This document shows positions 40,050 through 51,689 of a DNA stretch of 64,000 nt, piece by piece. This stretch comes from Acanthosoma haemorrhoidale (lineage: Eukaryota > Arthropoda > Insecta > Hemiptera > Acanthosomatidae). Where the stretch lies: the NCBI GenBank assembly GCA_930367205.1, contig OV884012.1:55449239-55513238 (forward strand). The letters run 5' to 3'. Numbering within the stretch: the first letter of the stretch is position 1; each line of letters opens with the position of its first letter. The notes under the pieces were generated by a model, which saw only the letters and a list, made by a program, of their open reading frames with translations, ran no database searches and had not been told where the DNA came from. The translations under genes and the position numbers were made by a program.

Positions 40050-40630
40050 TTATATACTTTCGGGCAGGAGCAGACTTTCTCTGGCAGTCGCTTCATCATT
40101 CGCATTATAAGTTAGATTATTACAGGCTCAGAAGCACATAAAAGCAAGAATATTGAATGGGGCCCTATCTATATTCTGTATACATAACATATTTTCAGGT
40201 ATAAATTAAACTTTCTTTCATATCTATTCAAAAATTCAGGGGTCTTTAGGGAATCCTAATGTTTACTCCTTCAAAATGTTACGATATGATGTAATTTATT
40301 TAGAAAATTATCATTTGATAATTAAGTAAAGTTTTAATGCAAAATTCGATGCCCCTAATTCAAACAACTCTCACCTTAAGGACCCTGACGGTTTTCGTCT
40401 ACCCTCAGATACCGAGTGTAAGCTCGTGGACATGACCGTGTAAAACTACCTATAATACCTAGCTCCTGAATACAGAGCACTGTCGGGGAACACCTAAACT
40501 CTTATCAGTCAGGTCAATAAACAAAATAATTAAGCTGGCCGCCGACTAGGCCACCAGCAAAGTTCAAAGAGCACAGGTGTATTTATCTCTTTCTGACGCG
40601 GGGCAGTGGCTGGTTTGATGAGGCCTCCCC
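40050..40630 (+). repeat. LTR-like repeat, copy D
   Basis: A TATATA box near 40052 lies about 430 bp before the core TGTCGGGGAACAC at 40481-40493. Between them is the DPDGFRLPSDTECK block (about 40380-40435), and after the core come AATAAA and GCCGCCGACTAGGCCACCAGC, shared with copy C. CACAGGTGTATTTATCTCTTTCTGACGC is shared with copy B. This copy links the B and C subtypes. Confidence 0.6.
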
Positions 40631-41179
40631 CACAATATTTAAAAATTCACAATCATAATTATGGTAGAATAAAAAACCTATACTGTTCCGTGTAATACCG
40701 TTGCGTTCAACTGCTAAGCTGTTTAATTTTTTTTAACAATAATGCCAATACGGAATTATTTTGGGGGTTGACCTTCGGTGTTTCCACAATACGATTTTTA
40801 TACTATGAAAATCAATTGAAAAACCTGTTGCATCAGGAAGAAAACAAATTCCCCTTGTAGGTGATCATAGTAATTTTTTTTCTCTAGAAACATTGACAAA
40901 ATCGGCCCAATATTCAAAATGACAAAAACTGGCCACGTTATTATTTTGTTTTGTGTATCAAGATTACCATAAAATAAATTATTTATTTTAACTTGATACT
41001 GATGTCTACGATAAATATATTTGCTGTGTGAGTTAGAAGATGTGGCCTACTAAAAACGGGTTTCTCGCTAAATAATGTATGGCCATTTTAACAATTCATT
41101 ATTCATACAGTATTCATGTATTAAGCAGTGAAAAATTCACAAATATCAAAGCCAATTTAACACTGTGTTATTTTTTCAG
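40631..41179 (+). other. Intron sequence before the receptor exon
   Basis: No repeats recognised. The last 10 bases are a pyrimidine tract running into the acceptor at 41178-41179. Confidence 0.5.
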
Positions 41180-41307
41180 TTTGCAACCAGTTCTCCAGGG
41201 GAGTTTTCTCTATGCTGGGCGCCGTGAGCCCCGATTCGTTCGACACCCTACATTCCTACAGCAACACATTCCAGATGCCTTTTGTCACCCCCTGGTTTCC
41301 AGAAAAG
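41180..41307 (+). CDS. Internal exon of an AMPA-type ionotropic glutamate receptor (amino-terminal domain)
   Basis: This is a 128-nt internal exon. It is preceded by a pyrimidine tract ending in TTTTTTCAG (acceptor AG at 41178-41179) and followed by donor GTTGGT from 41308. The reading frame starts at 41182 with two leading bases, so the previous exon must leave one base. It ends on a codon boundary after 42 complete codons with no stop. The peptide contains CNQFSRGVFSML, GAVSPDSFDTLHSY and MPFVTPWFPEK, which I recognise as the conserved early part of the extracellular ligand-gating (LIVBP-like) domain of insect glutamate receptor 1-type subunits. These are postsynaptic, glutamate-gated cation channels of the plasma membrane. 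Codons are GC-rich compared with the flanking DNA. The longest open frame across this stretch (from 41079) is a different, misleading frame. No neighbouring exon was found, so both flanking introns are long. The subfamily (AMPA versus kainate) is inferred from memory of the family. Confidence 0.88.
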
Positions 41308-43289
41308 GTTGGTACTTTTTATTTACACAGCCATAATATAATTTCACCATTATAATTATTCAACCTAGTCCTAATCAGTTCTTTTTTTGTCAAAAAATAA
41401 TTTAAAATGTTGTTAAATTATTTTATTTTGATGGATGTCATATTGCTTCTCGATACATCTCTATTAAGTTATTTCTCTTCAGATAGACTTTTTTTTATTA
41501 ACCCTTTATTGACTTATTCTGTTTAAGTTAATGGAAATGTATATCTGAACAATACTCATTCGAACTGTGGTATTAAGAATAAAAACAATTCCTACAGAAT
41601 GAATTCTAATACTGATTTAGTTAAAACTGGACAATTGACTTTGATTTACAACATGTTATGAATTCGAATGCGTAAGGGATACTTTTAAAGAATGGAAACA
41701 GATTAATATTGATTTTTTTATGCTGAAATTTGCAGAAAAACAATAATCAATTTCAGCTATCTGAATTAAATAAGTAAATAAGCAATGTGAAATGAGTTTT
41801 TTTTTTACATATTTTTTAAACAAGAATCCATCAGCAGCAATATCATATATTTAAAATACATACTTTAGTCGTGTTTGGAGCATTAAGTCACATTCTGGGG
41901 CCAAATCCCGATGGCGACCGGTGTACAATATGTAAACTTTTATGAAGTAGTGGTTTTCATTATTAAACTAGTTTTCTGATAATAGTCTTAGTAATTAAAA
42001 CATGCCAAATTATTTCAGATGATTACAATGAATTATTGATCTTATGCAATTTTCAACATTAATCCACGCATTTATTGTAATTTGTTAATTCATTGTAATC
42101 TTGTTTATCCATGTACATTAGCCAATTTTAGAAAGATAATTTTTCGTTTTTATTCCTAATGGCACATCACTTGTGAATGTTGTCCAGATATATAATTCGA
42201 TAATACTTCTTTTTCATTCAGACCTCGGGTCAAGAGCAGTCAATTTGAAATGAAAAACGTACAGTAATTATTTAATTTTGTATTATGACATCGTTATTCA
42301 TAAGCTGTAAATCTAATTACCTACCATACAAAGACAAGCTTGACTGGAGTCTCCTTTGGTTTTCATTGTTGTAAGTTTGGCTTGTATGTTACTTTTTCCT
42401 CTTTTGTATCAATCTAAGAAAACCTCAAGATATAATGCCCTATAGTAACTCTAGAACTATAATAGTAACTACTACAATACAAGTATATACTAACATACTT
42501 CTACATATTTCTGTTTCTGTGTAGACCCATTTATTATTACATTGTATTTTTATAAATATGTATTACTATTTTTTTATATCCACTTGATTCTTTCTTCAAG
42601 TTTCCCATAGAAAAGGTAAGGAACATTTACTAAAGCTTAAATCCATCATAAATAAATTCAATACAAACAAATTTCTTTTTTTCTGTGCAAGTCAATTAGG
42701 CATATTTCCGCGAATCCCTATGGCTTTTGAAAAGGCCTTGTATAAAAACCCTTTTAATTGAGGTTTGTTAAAATCTTCGTTTGATGCCAATTAGCATTAT
42801 AAATAAAGCCATTAAATCACACACAGTACTCATATAATAACTACTTAAAATAAGATTATCAGCTATGATAAAGCTTGGCCAAATACTCATTAATCTAGAA
42901 CCAACTATGGGTAAGGCCAACTAAATTTCACTGGCGTTCATTCGAACTTGAATGGTCAGATCAAGTCAGTTTATTGTTAAAGGAAATTTACTTCACATCA
43001 TATAATAAATCATTTCAAAACAGCAAGTACAATATATTGAGAACATAAGAAAATATTTAAGTACGTGGTATAAGTTACGATAACCAAACTGTAAGAACCC
43101 TCACCACAATTTTGTCTTCTACCATTTTTCCTTACCTCTTTTAGAATAATATTGAATTAATTTATCAATTAGGATCAAAGGTTTAAACCCATATTCAATC
43201 AAACCCATATACCTCACATTGAAGTATACTCTTTCAGTTTTTTTTTTTTCATTTTAAATATTATTATCCTTACCGGATGTATCATTATA
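41308..43289 (+). other. Intron sequence after the receptor exon
   Basis: It starts with donor GTTGGT. I searched for the next receptor exon (expected to continue from FPEK) and did not see it here. No repeats were recognised. Confidence 0.45.
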
Positions 43290-44590
43290 TTTATGATATA
43301 TATAGGATTGCAAAAATTAATTTTTGATGTGGACACAAATTTTTCTTTTTCATTTCATTGTTGTACTGTAACTCAATTCATCATTTGGAGATTTTTAGGA
43401 ACACTGTTCGCATCAACACACAATGGCCATGAAAGTATTTCAAACATATTATATTTTACTAATTCTGAAAAATGGCTATCATATGCAGTTATAAGTTTCT
43501 TTATTTCATTAGCATATTTCAAAAAATCCTAAGGCTGGTCTTTTGGGAGGTTATTTAAGAGGGGAAAATGTTGATAATTATTCTTTCTAAGTACGTAAGT
43601 GAGGTACTCGAAAAACAATAATTTTTAATTAAAAGCTTTTATGAAATTACAAGCATCGATCATGCCCTTGCAAGTCCTTCTTTAGCTCATTGAAGATTAT
43701 CTGTTATAAATAACATACATATACCAACCAATCTTCATCGTTTAGTCCAGGAAAAGATTCTTTTTTCTCGTTCATAAACATATCTGTTTCCTTCCGTAAA
43801 TTAAAAACATCTTTTTAAACATTTTCCACGACTTGGCCATCTAAAATTGTCAAAATACACGATAACACCATATTTAGAGGATCATTCACTAAGAACTTCT
43901 TTGAATTCCTGATTCTGAAGAGCATGTGAACAAATGTAATTTACTATTTTTATAACGTCATGTATAATACTCGAGTACATAAATTTTGTTGATGCATCAA
44001 ACAGTGAAAAATAAAAATGTTTTTATATTTTAATTCTTCTTCAATCACGTCATCCATTAGGAATTTCACTGGTCCCTAATTGTTATTTATCAAAGCAGAT
44101 GCTTTATCTTATGTTAATCCGAAAAGAGCCTACAAATTTAAGCTTTTACTGGCTAAACATTTTTCAACAGCCTGGAAAACATCCTTTTCATTCATTATCT
44201 AAACAGTCCTTCACCAGTTCACTATCCCAAAATACATTCAATTTGTTTTCAATCAACATGAAAAAAGAATATCTTGCTTTGAGAATGACAGATTGTTGTT
44301 GTAACTAAATATCGTGATTTAAGCGCAGTTGACTTTAAATTTTTAGCCCTTTTCTTAAATTTAAATATTCAATATGGTTCGTCTCATGTTGCCTTTTAGT
44401 GTTATGTTCTTAAAATACATTGACTGTCTCTATACAAATAAAGTGCGCGGAGTGGTTTTTTGGGTCTCCCGCACTAAATTATAACGAACTGTTGATTCCA
44501 AGAACTCCAAATTCACTATTCTCAGACACGAAAGAATTTGTTCGTTCTCAATTTTTTTCAGTTCGAGGAAAGAAGGATTCCATTCTTTGA
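43290..44590 (-). pseudogene. hAT-superfamily transposase pseudogene (GTF2IRD2/ZBED5-like)
   Basis: On the minus strand, broken frames together give the whole order of a domesticated-type hAT transposase. First comes a BED-finger-like piece (YFKNITLKGNMRRTI), then SELVKDCLDNE with KDVFQAVEKC. Next are FIFHCLMHQQNLCTRVL, the catalytic-core FHC..HQ..LC motif, and VFNLRKETDMFMNEKKESF with DEDWLVYVCYL. Last is FNELKKDLQGHD. This order and these motifs are what I know from the GTF2IRD2, ZBED5 and SCAN-type hAT families, whose enzymes cut and paste DNA. There are many stops and frameshifts, so it is inactive. A possible start ATGTCAAAG lies at 44594-44586, at the junction with the inserted Jockey element. 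The minus-strand CAGTGTATCTAACTCC near 46230-46250 may be its 5' terminal repeat. Confidence 0.75.
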
Positions 44591-44711
44591 CATTACTAAG
44601 AGCAGAAATGTGTTGATTAGTTCTTTATTGTTTAACTGCATTCAAATTACAGATGAAGGTTAACGATAGTTGTCTAACGTAAAAGATTATTTCAGTAAGA
44701 TTTGGCGCTCG
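44588..44711 (-). repeat. 124-bp direct repeat flanking the LINE, copy 1
   Basis: Aligned without gaps to 46095-46218, there are about 9 mismatches in 124 positions. It begins TGACATTACTA and ends TTTGGCGCTCG. It directly follows the 3' end of the Jockey copy and runs straight into the hAT pseudogene. Confidence 0.95.
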
Positions 44712-46094
44712 AGGATATATATATATATATATATATATCTTTTTTTATTGTGATAAAATTACAATCTGCCTGATTGGGCTATAAGTAATTGTGATAGTTG
44801 ATCTCATTCATGCCATATATACAAACAGCCCAAAGGCCCCCCAAGCCCATATGGTTGTCACCTCCCTCACGTGTAAAGGAGGAAGTGGAATCTTGGGAAG
44901 TCTAGAACGATCTTCCATCAGCTGGGTTACTGAATACGAGCCAGAGGAGGCTGAAAAGAGCGTGAGAGCCACAGACGCTCAGGATATGATTAGAGAAACT
45001 GGTCATTGCCAGGGCTCCCACTGTCATGCATTTATAGAAGGTCACGAGGCCACTGCCTTTTCAGTCTCCGAGGAGGATTATAGGGGATGAGTGGCGCAGT
45101 GCAATGACTGTGCAACGGGATTAGGGTGGTGGGGGAGGCTACTATGGAATTTCATATACTTGGAAGGGTAGAGTTTAAGAATGTAGGGTATGTTAAGATC
45201 GTTATGAAGGGTTTTGTTGCTGACATGATAAGGGGAATTTATTATTGTACTCAGGACTTTTGATTGAAAGGATTGGATACGCTTGATGATCGACTTTTTT
45301 GATATCATCCATAGCTCTATTCCGTATATCCAGATTGGCTTAAGTATAACTTTGTAGATTAGTAATTTATTTTCAATCGAGAGATGGGATGTTCTTTAAA
45401 GTAGTCTGTACAGTTGCCCAAAGCGTCTGTTTAGTTCTTGTTTTTTTAACCTCGTATGTGGATTCCAGGTCAGTCGTTTGTCGAGATGGAAGCATAAGTA
45501 CCGTACTGGCTTGGATACAGGGAGAGGAATGGAATTAAAATAAACTAGTGGACAAGACTTGCGACAGAGGGTGAAGGTAATGCGGGAACATTTTGCTTCA
45601 TTAACTTTGATTCGCCATGCTCCAATACTCGATCTCAGCAAGGTGTTTTTAAGGGTTATGGGATACTGTGTCGGGGTCTGGGTGGGATGACAAGACTCCA
45701 GTGTCATCTGCCAATACGGCCAAGAAGGTATTGGGAGTAGAGGGGACATCAGCGGTGTATAGGTTATAGAGGATGGGGCCTAGGACACTGCCCTGTGGAA
45801 CTCCTGCATTTATGGGATAGTAGTTAGAGTATTCTAAACCACAGTGGACCTGGAAGAAGCGGTTTGAAAGGTAGGACTGTAGGATTAGGAAAAGAGTCTG
45901 TGGTAAATATCTTTTGAGCTTGTAGAGCAAACCTGTGTGCCAAACCCTGTCAAAAGCTTGAGCTACTTCAAGAAAGGCAGCAGCGCAATACTGTTTGCTA
46001 TCAAGGGCTGAGGAGATTCAAACACGCGAAGACCTTGTTGAGCAGTGGAATGTCGTTGACGGAACCAAACTGGTGTGTAGGGAATAGGTTTTTC
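44712..46094 (-). mobile_element. 5'-truncated Jockey-like LINE with reverse transcriptase, largest copy
   Basis: This minus-strand element of about 1.38 kb covers the reverse transcriptase from just before the HST motif to the 3' end. Recognisable in order are RQRHSTAQQGLRV, AQAFDRVWHTGLLYKL (motif A), GVPQGSVLGPILYNLYTAD (motif B) and LADDT (motif C, first residue changed but both aspartates kept). Then come the KINVNEAKC-type stretch (IKVNEAKCSRITFTL), VRYLCFHLDKRLTWNPH and the C-terminal block SKYMKFHSSLPHHPNP. The frame is broken at least three times, so it cannot encode an active enzyme. The tail is AATAAAAAAAG followed by (AT)12. It is inserted between two 124-bp direct repeats within hAT sequence. 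Confidence 0.9.
44715..44739 (+). repeat. (AT)n tract at the LINE 3' tail
   Basis: A perfect AT dinucleotide run sits exactly between the element's A-rich end and the flanking 124-bp repeat. Expansion of the tail is the likely origin. Confidence 0.9.
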
Positions 46095-46218
46095 TGACAT
46101 TACTATGAGCAGAAACGTGTTGAGTAGTTCTTTATTGTTTAACTGCATTCAAATTACAGATGAACGTTACCGATTGTTGTCTAACGAAAACGATTCTTTC
46201 AGTAAGATTTGGCGCTCG
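46095..46218 (-). repeat. 124-bp direct repeat flanking the LINE, copy 2
   Basis: The partner of 44588-44711, same orientation and length. It directly adjoins the truncated 5' end of the Jockey copy. Confidence 0.95.
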
Positions 46219-47624
46219 TGTATATCAAATATAGAACCGGAGTTAGATACACTGGAGTAGGTGCACTGGCGCATTAAAACCATAATACATGCAAGTTGTC
46301 ATTTATTTATATGTTTTGTATACATACAACTAGAAACTAAATATTTAATATAAATATAAAATCACATGGTGGTTCGCACAATTTAACGTGACGGGGCGCG
46401 TGGTGGCCTAGACCATAGATTTGGTAATTTATAATGAAGAGAAATAAATAAATTGCTCTGTAAATTGATTTGTTGGTAAGTCACGGCATATTGACGCTTA
46501 ACAAATAATACTATCAGAACATTTTGTCACTTTTTAAAACAAAAATAAGTGACTTAAGGAACAATAACAGATAAGAGCTAGTGAGAAAATAATTAAAGTT
46601 TAAAAATATTATTATATTAGAGAGTTCATTGAAAGTAAATGAAGAACGGCACCTTAGAAAATTAGTTAATCAGTATCACATAGATTTTTAATCAGTGAGA
46701 TGAATAATTCCATTGAAGAGAATATTCAACGACCTCATATTAAAATATTGTACATGGGTTATTATCCTTCGAGGATTCCAATCATTTACGTTTATAATTT
46801 ACTTCGAATGATGTTATATGTTTAATATTAACTCAGCCTAAGTAACAATAAGAATTTAATTTCTATATAATCTTAATATAATAATTGACCAAATTCAAAT
46901 CACGTAAATAGTAAATACCCCAAGCTAACCTTTGAAACGTTTTAGAAATGACGTGACTTCAAACTAGTTATTTAGATTAAATATTGTTATCATATATAAG
47001 TTGAGTATATTCTTGATAGTTGTTCGTGATAGTATAAAATATCTTTATTACTAAATTATTTACTATGAAGTTCTTTTTGTAGTTGCATGCCAGATAACTT
47101 CAATGATAAGGGAACAATCAATCTAACCGCGCTAATCACGTGGTCGGATTTAGAGGTGGGAGAAATATCAAATTGCCATCGCTAAGTTCCCAGGCAGATT
47201 AGGCCCACGATAAAGAATTGGATTCTGCTCAAACTTACCTAGTTTACTGTCGTGATTACATCGTGCAGATCAGTAGTTACTTTTATCTAACACTCTTCAT
47301 AACTCTAGCATGTGCATATCAATTATTATCTGAATTATTTTTTAACGCTAATAACCTAATTATTTATTTCTCTCAGGCCTTTGAACATGCAATTCGGCGT
47401 GGTGTTAATAGATATATTTACATGTAGTGGTGGTCCCTTGAAGGAGGGGGATCGAATGCAGGCTTATTGAAAGTTCTAGGAGAAAATAGTCAGACGATAT
47501 TGGCTGATTCGTAAGAAGACCATAGTATAGGAAAGAGGAAAATAGTTTAATATATTCTTAAGTTTTTCTTAGAAGGGAAAAATAATTTACGTACCTAAGA
47601 TCTTTCTTAGGTGGCTGTCTCAAC
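46219..47624. other. No gene; possible hAT 5' end at its left edge
   Basis: The first 40 bases may belong to the hAT element's 5' terminus. The remainder is AT-rich without recognisable features. Confidence 0.4.
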
Positions 47625-48141
47625 TGTACATATGAGAATTAGTTCTTGCCTTCTAATGCTAGGCCGATTAAGCACATTTGGGGCACCTAAAATACCAACA
47701 GATTAGAGTGGAGTTGGTTTGATCTATTGAACCAAATTCGGAACGTTTAATATAAAGTGATTTAATTTTATCAAACATTGAGTTTTCCATGTGTCCTTAA
47801 CCGTAGCAGAGATATCACTATTTTAAATAGCTCTGAGGTAGACGTTAAAAAATCTCAAAAGTTAGCAAAACTGGCCATATTTTTTTTATTTAGTTTTATT
47901 CCCTAGGATTGCCTCCGTTTTAGAATGAAAGTAGAGCTCAGTAACTATTATTACAAATCAACCAATGTTGTTCAAAATATTTCTCAACTATAGTATACCC
48001 AAATTGTTCACTAAGCTATGAAAACGAAAATTGTGAGACTAGTGATAAACTGGTATCACAGAAGTTTTATAATTTCACAGTTACTTAACTAAGGAGCCAG
48101 AAGAGAGAAATTTTCATAGCAAATGTAGGTGATCTCTCTCA

Positions 48142-48187
<46 letters not shown>
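47625..48187 (+). repeat. Dispersed repeat ending in (CT)n, copy 1
   Basis: About 520 bp of unique sequence followed by a CT tract (48143-48187). From TGTACATATGA on, it aligns through GCAGAGATATCACTATTTT, GCAAAACTGGCCATATTTT and ATGAAAACGAAAATTGTGA to the copy at 56942. Visual identity is roughly 80-90% with several indels; copy 1 has about 45 extra bases near 47740-47800. Non-coding. The microsatellite at the same end in both copies suggests it is part of the element. Confidence 0.85.
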
Positions 48188-48190
<3 letters not shown>

Positions 48191-51100
48191 CCTCTTACCG
48201 AGGAGGAGAATCCTGGAGTTATCGTTAGGGTTTGGACTGGAGCCAAGCAATGATATGAGAATGACGAAGGAAGAGGTTTAGCTTAGAAATGGGTAGGACC
48301 AACGGCTGATAAATTACAGCAAAGGATTGGGTTTAGCACTCTGCTTTGTTGAACTACACTGGATTGTTGGAAGGCTGAGAAACGTGTAAAGCTGTGGATG
48401 ACTGGAGAAAACGATTAGGCAGTTTTAAATCGATTAAATACCTTGCTAAATTAAAAAAAAACAGAAGACCTCTATGGATGTCCTTGGGGTTCTGCTGGTT
48501 GATTCAGCTCATGACAACAACCAACACTAACACAAATATTTAATTTCTTCTGTCCCAGGTTGAAGATGTTTTCTTCCACTAGTAGAAACGTTTGGGGCTT
48601 AGGGCATCGCTGCTAATAGCATACATAATAAGCGGAAAGACAATTTTAATATTAAAGATAACGTAGGTTGTAACTGTGTAAATTATTTTTAGGAAGAAAA
48701 AAAAACTAAAGGTAATCAAAAGCGAACATATCTATTTTGCCAAAAAAAACAAATATATAAAACTACTAAACTACCAACGCGCAACTACGAAGTAATGTAA
48801 AATAGTAACTGCACTTAAAAAAGTCTAAGAAATTCTCCATGAGTCCCTTGATTATAACTCATTATATTGTTTCACAACCTTCTATGCCCTTCATTTTGTT
48901 TAAATATGTTTTAAAAAGTACTACATAGCTCATTATATATAAGTTTTTGAAACAAATCCAATAAGGGTAAACCTTTAAAAAAAATGATTGAGGCTAATTG
49001 GATCTTTGGATCAATTAGTTCGGTGAATATAAGAATGTATTAGCCAGATACGCCACTTTGACTACTGGCTATAGCGAACCAAAACTAAGATATTGCCTAG
49101 CACCGGCAGGTTGGGCAGAAACCGTTCCTTACAATTTGAAGCTGGGGCCTGGCCATTTTAATTTAGCCTTTACTTTAAGGTCCCTGTAATTAAGGTATAT
49201 TGTGGCCATCAGTAACAATTCTTAGTCCCCTACCTCAGCCTGGTTAGCTGTACAGAATTGCTTTTTAATTCAGACAAACGGCCCATACTTGTAACTTTTA
49301 TACTTCAATTAAACTTTTCTCCCGCCTTTAGCTCATAGTTTCCAATCTTTCCAACTTCCGGGCCTTAACAAGAAAAGTATTTCTTACTTTCAATTCCCTT
49401 TCTTAAAAGTGTTGTATTCACAATATCAGTCTCGGAAATAATGGATTTACTTTTATGTTTTTTAAGTAAAAAAAAAACAAAACATTTATTCGAGTTAGGA
49501 GTTTTCTTGGTCGTTGACGGTTATCATAAATACCACTTTTTATGTGTTTACCGTGATCTTGGTTGTTGGTCCACTAAATAATTAGTTGACTATGGGGCTT
49601 ATCGGACTACTTTACATTCCAAAAAAACTGTTTCTTGTACCCAGTATAGAGCTCGCACGTATGTTCAAAGTACTAATACAGTAGTCTATCGTGAGATCGA
49701 AAAGCATTCCGAGGTCACAGTGGGATAGAGGGGGAATCAGTCAGCTGACTGATACGAATCTCAACCACAATCTCACCTACTAATTACCAATCTTTAAGAT
49801 AAATCATTAGAAAGAAACGGAATAGCAAGTCAAACCCAAAACTTGATGGCATTCACGGAAGGATCAATCCCATCTGGCCTCCCCAGAGCTATGACAGTGA
49901 TTTATTCAGGCTCAATGCAGCTAATGATTGCCTTTACAGAGCTCGTTGTCCACGTTATGAGGGAGATGATATGAGCTCAGAGCACATTTCGAGTTGTTGA
50001 AAATACAAATGCAGAAGTTGCTAACCAAGCAAGGGCCTATGTATATTGACCTGTTTTGGACCTTTCCTCAGAGATTCCTAAACACCTATCTGATGGAAGG
50101 CGCTTTCAACTTTAAATCTTAATCAATCTTTAAAACTTAGTCACAATGGAAGTGAGGTTAGTGAACAAAATATTTATAGGTGTTAACACAATGGATTTAT
50201 AGTTTTATAAATTATACGAATTTAATTTGAATTTTTTTGTGTTAGTGTCATATCGGGTGTGCTTCTTGCTCCCCGAAATTTTTATGCTGGTTATTTTTTT
50301 TTACGAGCCACATAACAGTAACAACGTTTCTTGCCGGTGGCACATCCCTGATTCCCAAAGGTTTTATTGTGTTCCAACGAAATATAAAAGTGTCACATTA
50401 AGTTAAGGAAAATAAACGGTTATAAAACAGAACGGGATAATGCCAAGAATGGGACCGTGAGGGCGCCCATTGTCAACTGGGGGCTCCGCTTTCAGAAAAC
50501 TGCTCCGAGGAAATGAATACTGAAAGAAAAAAAAACGGGGGGAAGAAATTTTCTCTGCAGGGGAAAACCTTCTATTATTCTCCCACACTTTTTAAAATCA
50601 CAGGTAAAATAGGAAGCATTGAATCTGTGCTCAACTGCTCTCACCCACTTACTTTTATACCTCCACACCTCCCTTCCTAACTAATGCTTTATGCTTGTTC
50701 ATCAGGAAAAAAAAATGTTTCGTCTTTGCAAAAATTATAAATTAGTTATTAATTCCATCATATATGCCAGATAAAAGGGAATATTCGTACTGGTTAATTG
50801 CATCTTTTCCACTAAAAGTATATTTATATGGCATCAGTATATTCAAATATTTGCTCTTATTAAAAAGCTATATCCAAAACACTACGCTAAATAATGTCAA
50901 CGATGAAATTTTACTCATCTCATCTTTTGATGATATTTTATGACGAAAATATAACTTATCTTAATTGGAAAGATCGTCACCATTAATAATAAGTAGCAGT
51001 AGCGAGACAAAAAGATGTGATTTTTTCAAACCAGAAAGTGGCTTCCCTAGATAGTTATCCCTAAGTGTGTAAGAAGAACTTTTTATATGGTGTGGCATAT

Positions 51101-51689
51101 TTTTGTTAATTTTGTGTGACACAAACCCGTAAAAAAAATACTGATAAATAACCAAAAAATATTGATGGATTTGTTCAAGTTCTTGGCATTCAAACTTTTC
51201 AAGTTTATGATCCCTGTTAGGTTTTGTTTGGATAAGTTTACCCTTTGAAGATATTTTTAAGTACTTGTTGACTATTATGAGATATTAGTTACATCAGACG
51301 GGTTAATTCGGAATGTTTCAGGAAGGATAAAGACTTTAATAGGCCAATTTAAGCTAGCATATATTTCTTATCTTCATACATTGATAATTAGACGACAATT
51401 TTTCTTTTCTTGATGAAAAATAAAGAATTCTTAGGACAAAAATTCTATTTTCAGTATAATGAATAGGAATTAGAAATGAGGACTGTAAATAAATATTTAT
51501 CATGGAAAAGCTGTTATTTAATCTTGAAAGACTCATCATCATTCAATATTCCAATTTGCTGATGAATCGAATCAGTTAAATATGACGCTCTTTTATAAAT
51601 TGATTGAAGTGGAGCATTTTACTCTATGCGTTACTAGATTACTGTACTAACGAATGGTTAAAGTTAAAAGGAATTAATGAATGCCATCG
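48188..51689. other. Non-coding stretch with candidate regulatory islands
   Basis: No gene. The island 49040-49330 (AAGCTGGGGCCTGGCC, then CCTGTAATTAAGG) and the island 49680-50140 are GC-richer, repeat-free and non-coding. The second contains a perfect 18-bp palindrome, ATCAGTCAGCTGACTGAT, at 49736-49753, centred on an E-box. A weak relative of the 22036 repeat is at 48990-49040. Confidence 0.3.

Noticed and set aside
41079..41336. An 85-codon plus-strand open frame over the receptor exon
   Set aside because: Wrong frame; the frame one register over carries the conserved receptor peptide and fits the splice sites.
43293..43532. Plus-strand open frame rich in Phe/Ile/Ser
   Set aside because: Antisense of the hAT transposase pseudogene.
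44588..46218. The 124-bp direct repeats as LTRs of an LTR retrotransposon
   Set aside because: The element between them is a non-LTR (Jockey-like) LINE in clear 5'-truncated form; the repeats lack TG...CA ends and promoter signals and look like hAT flank.
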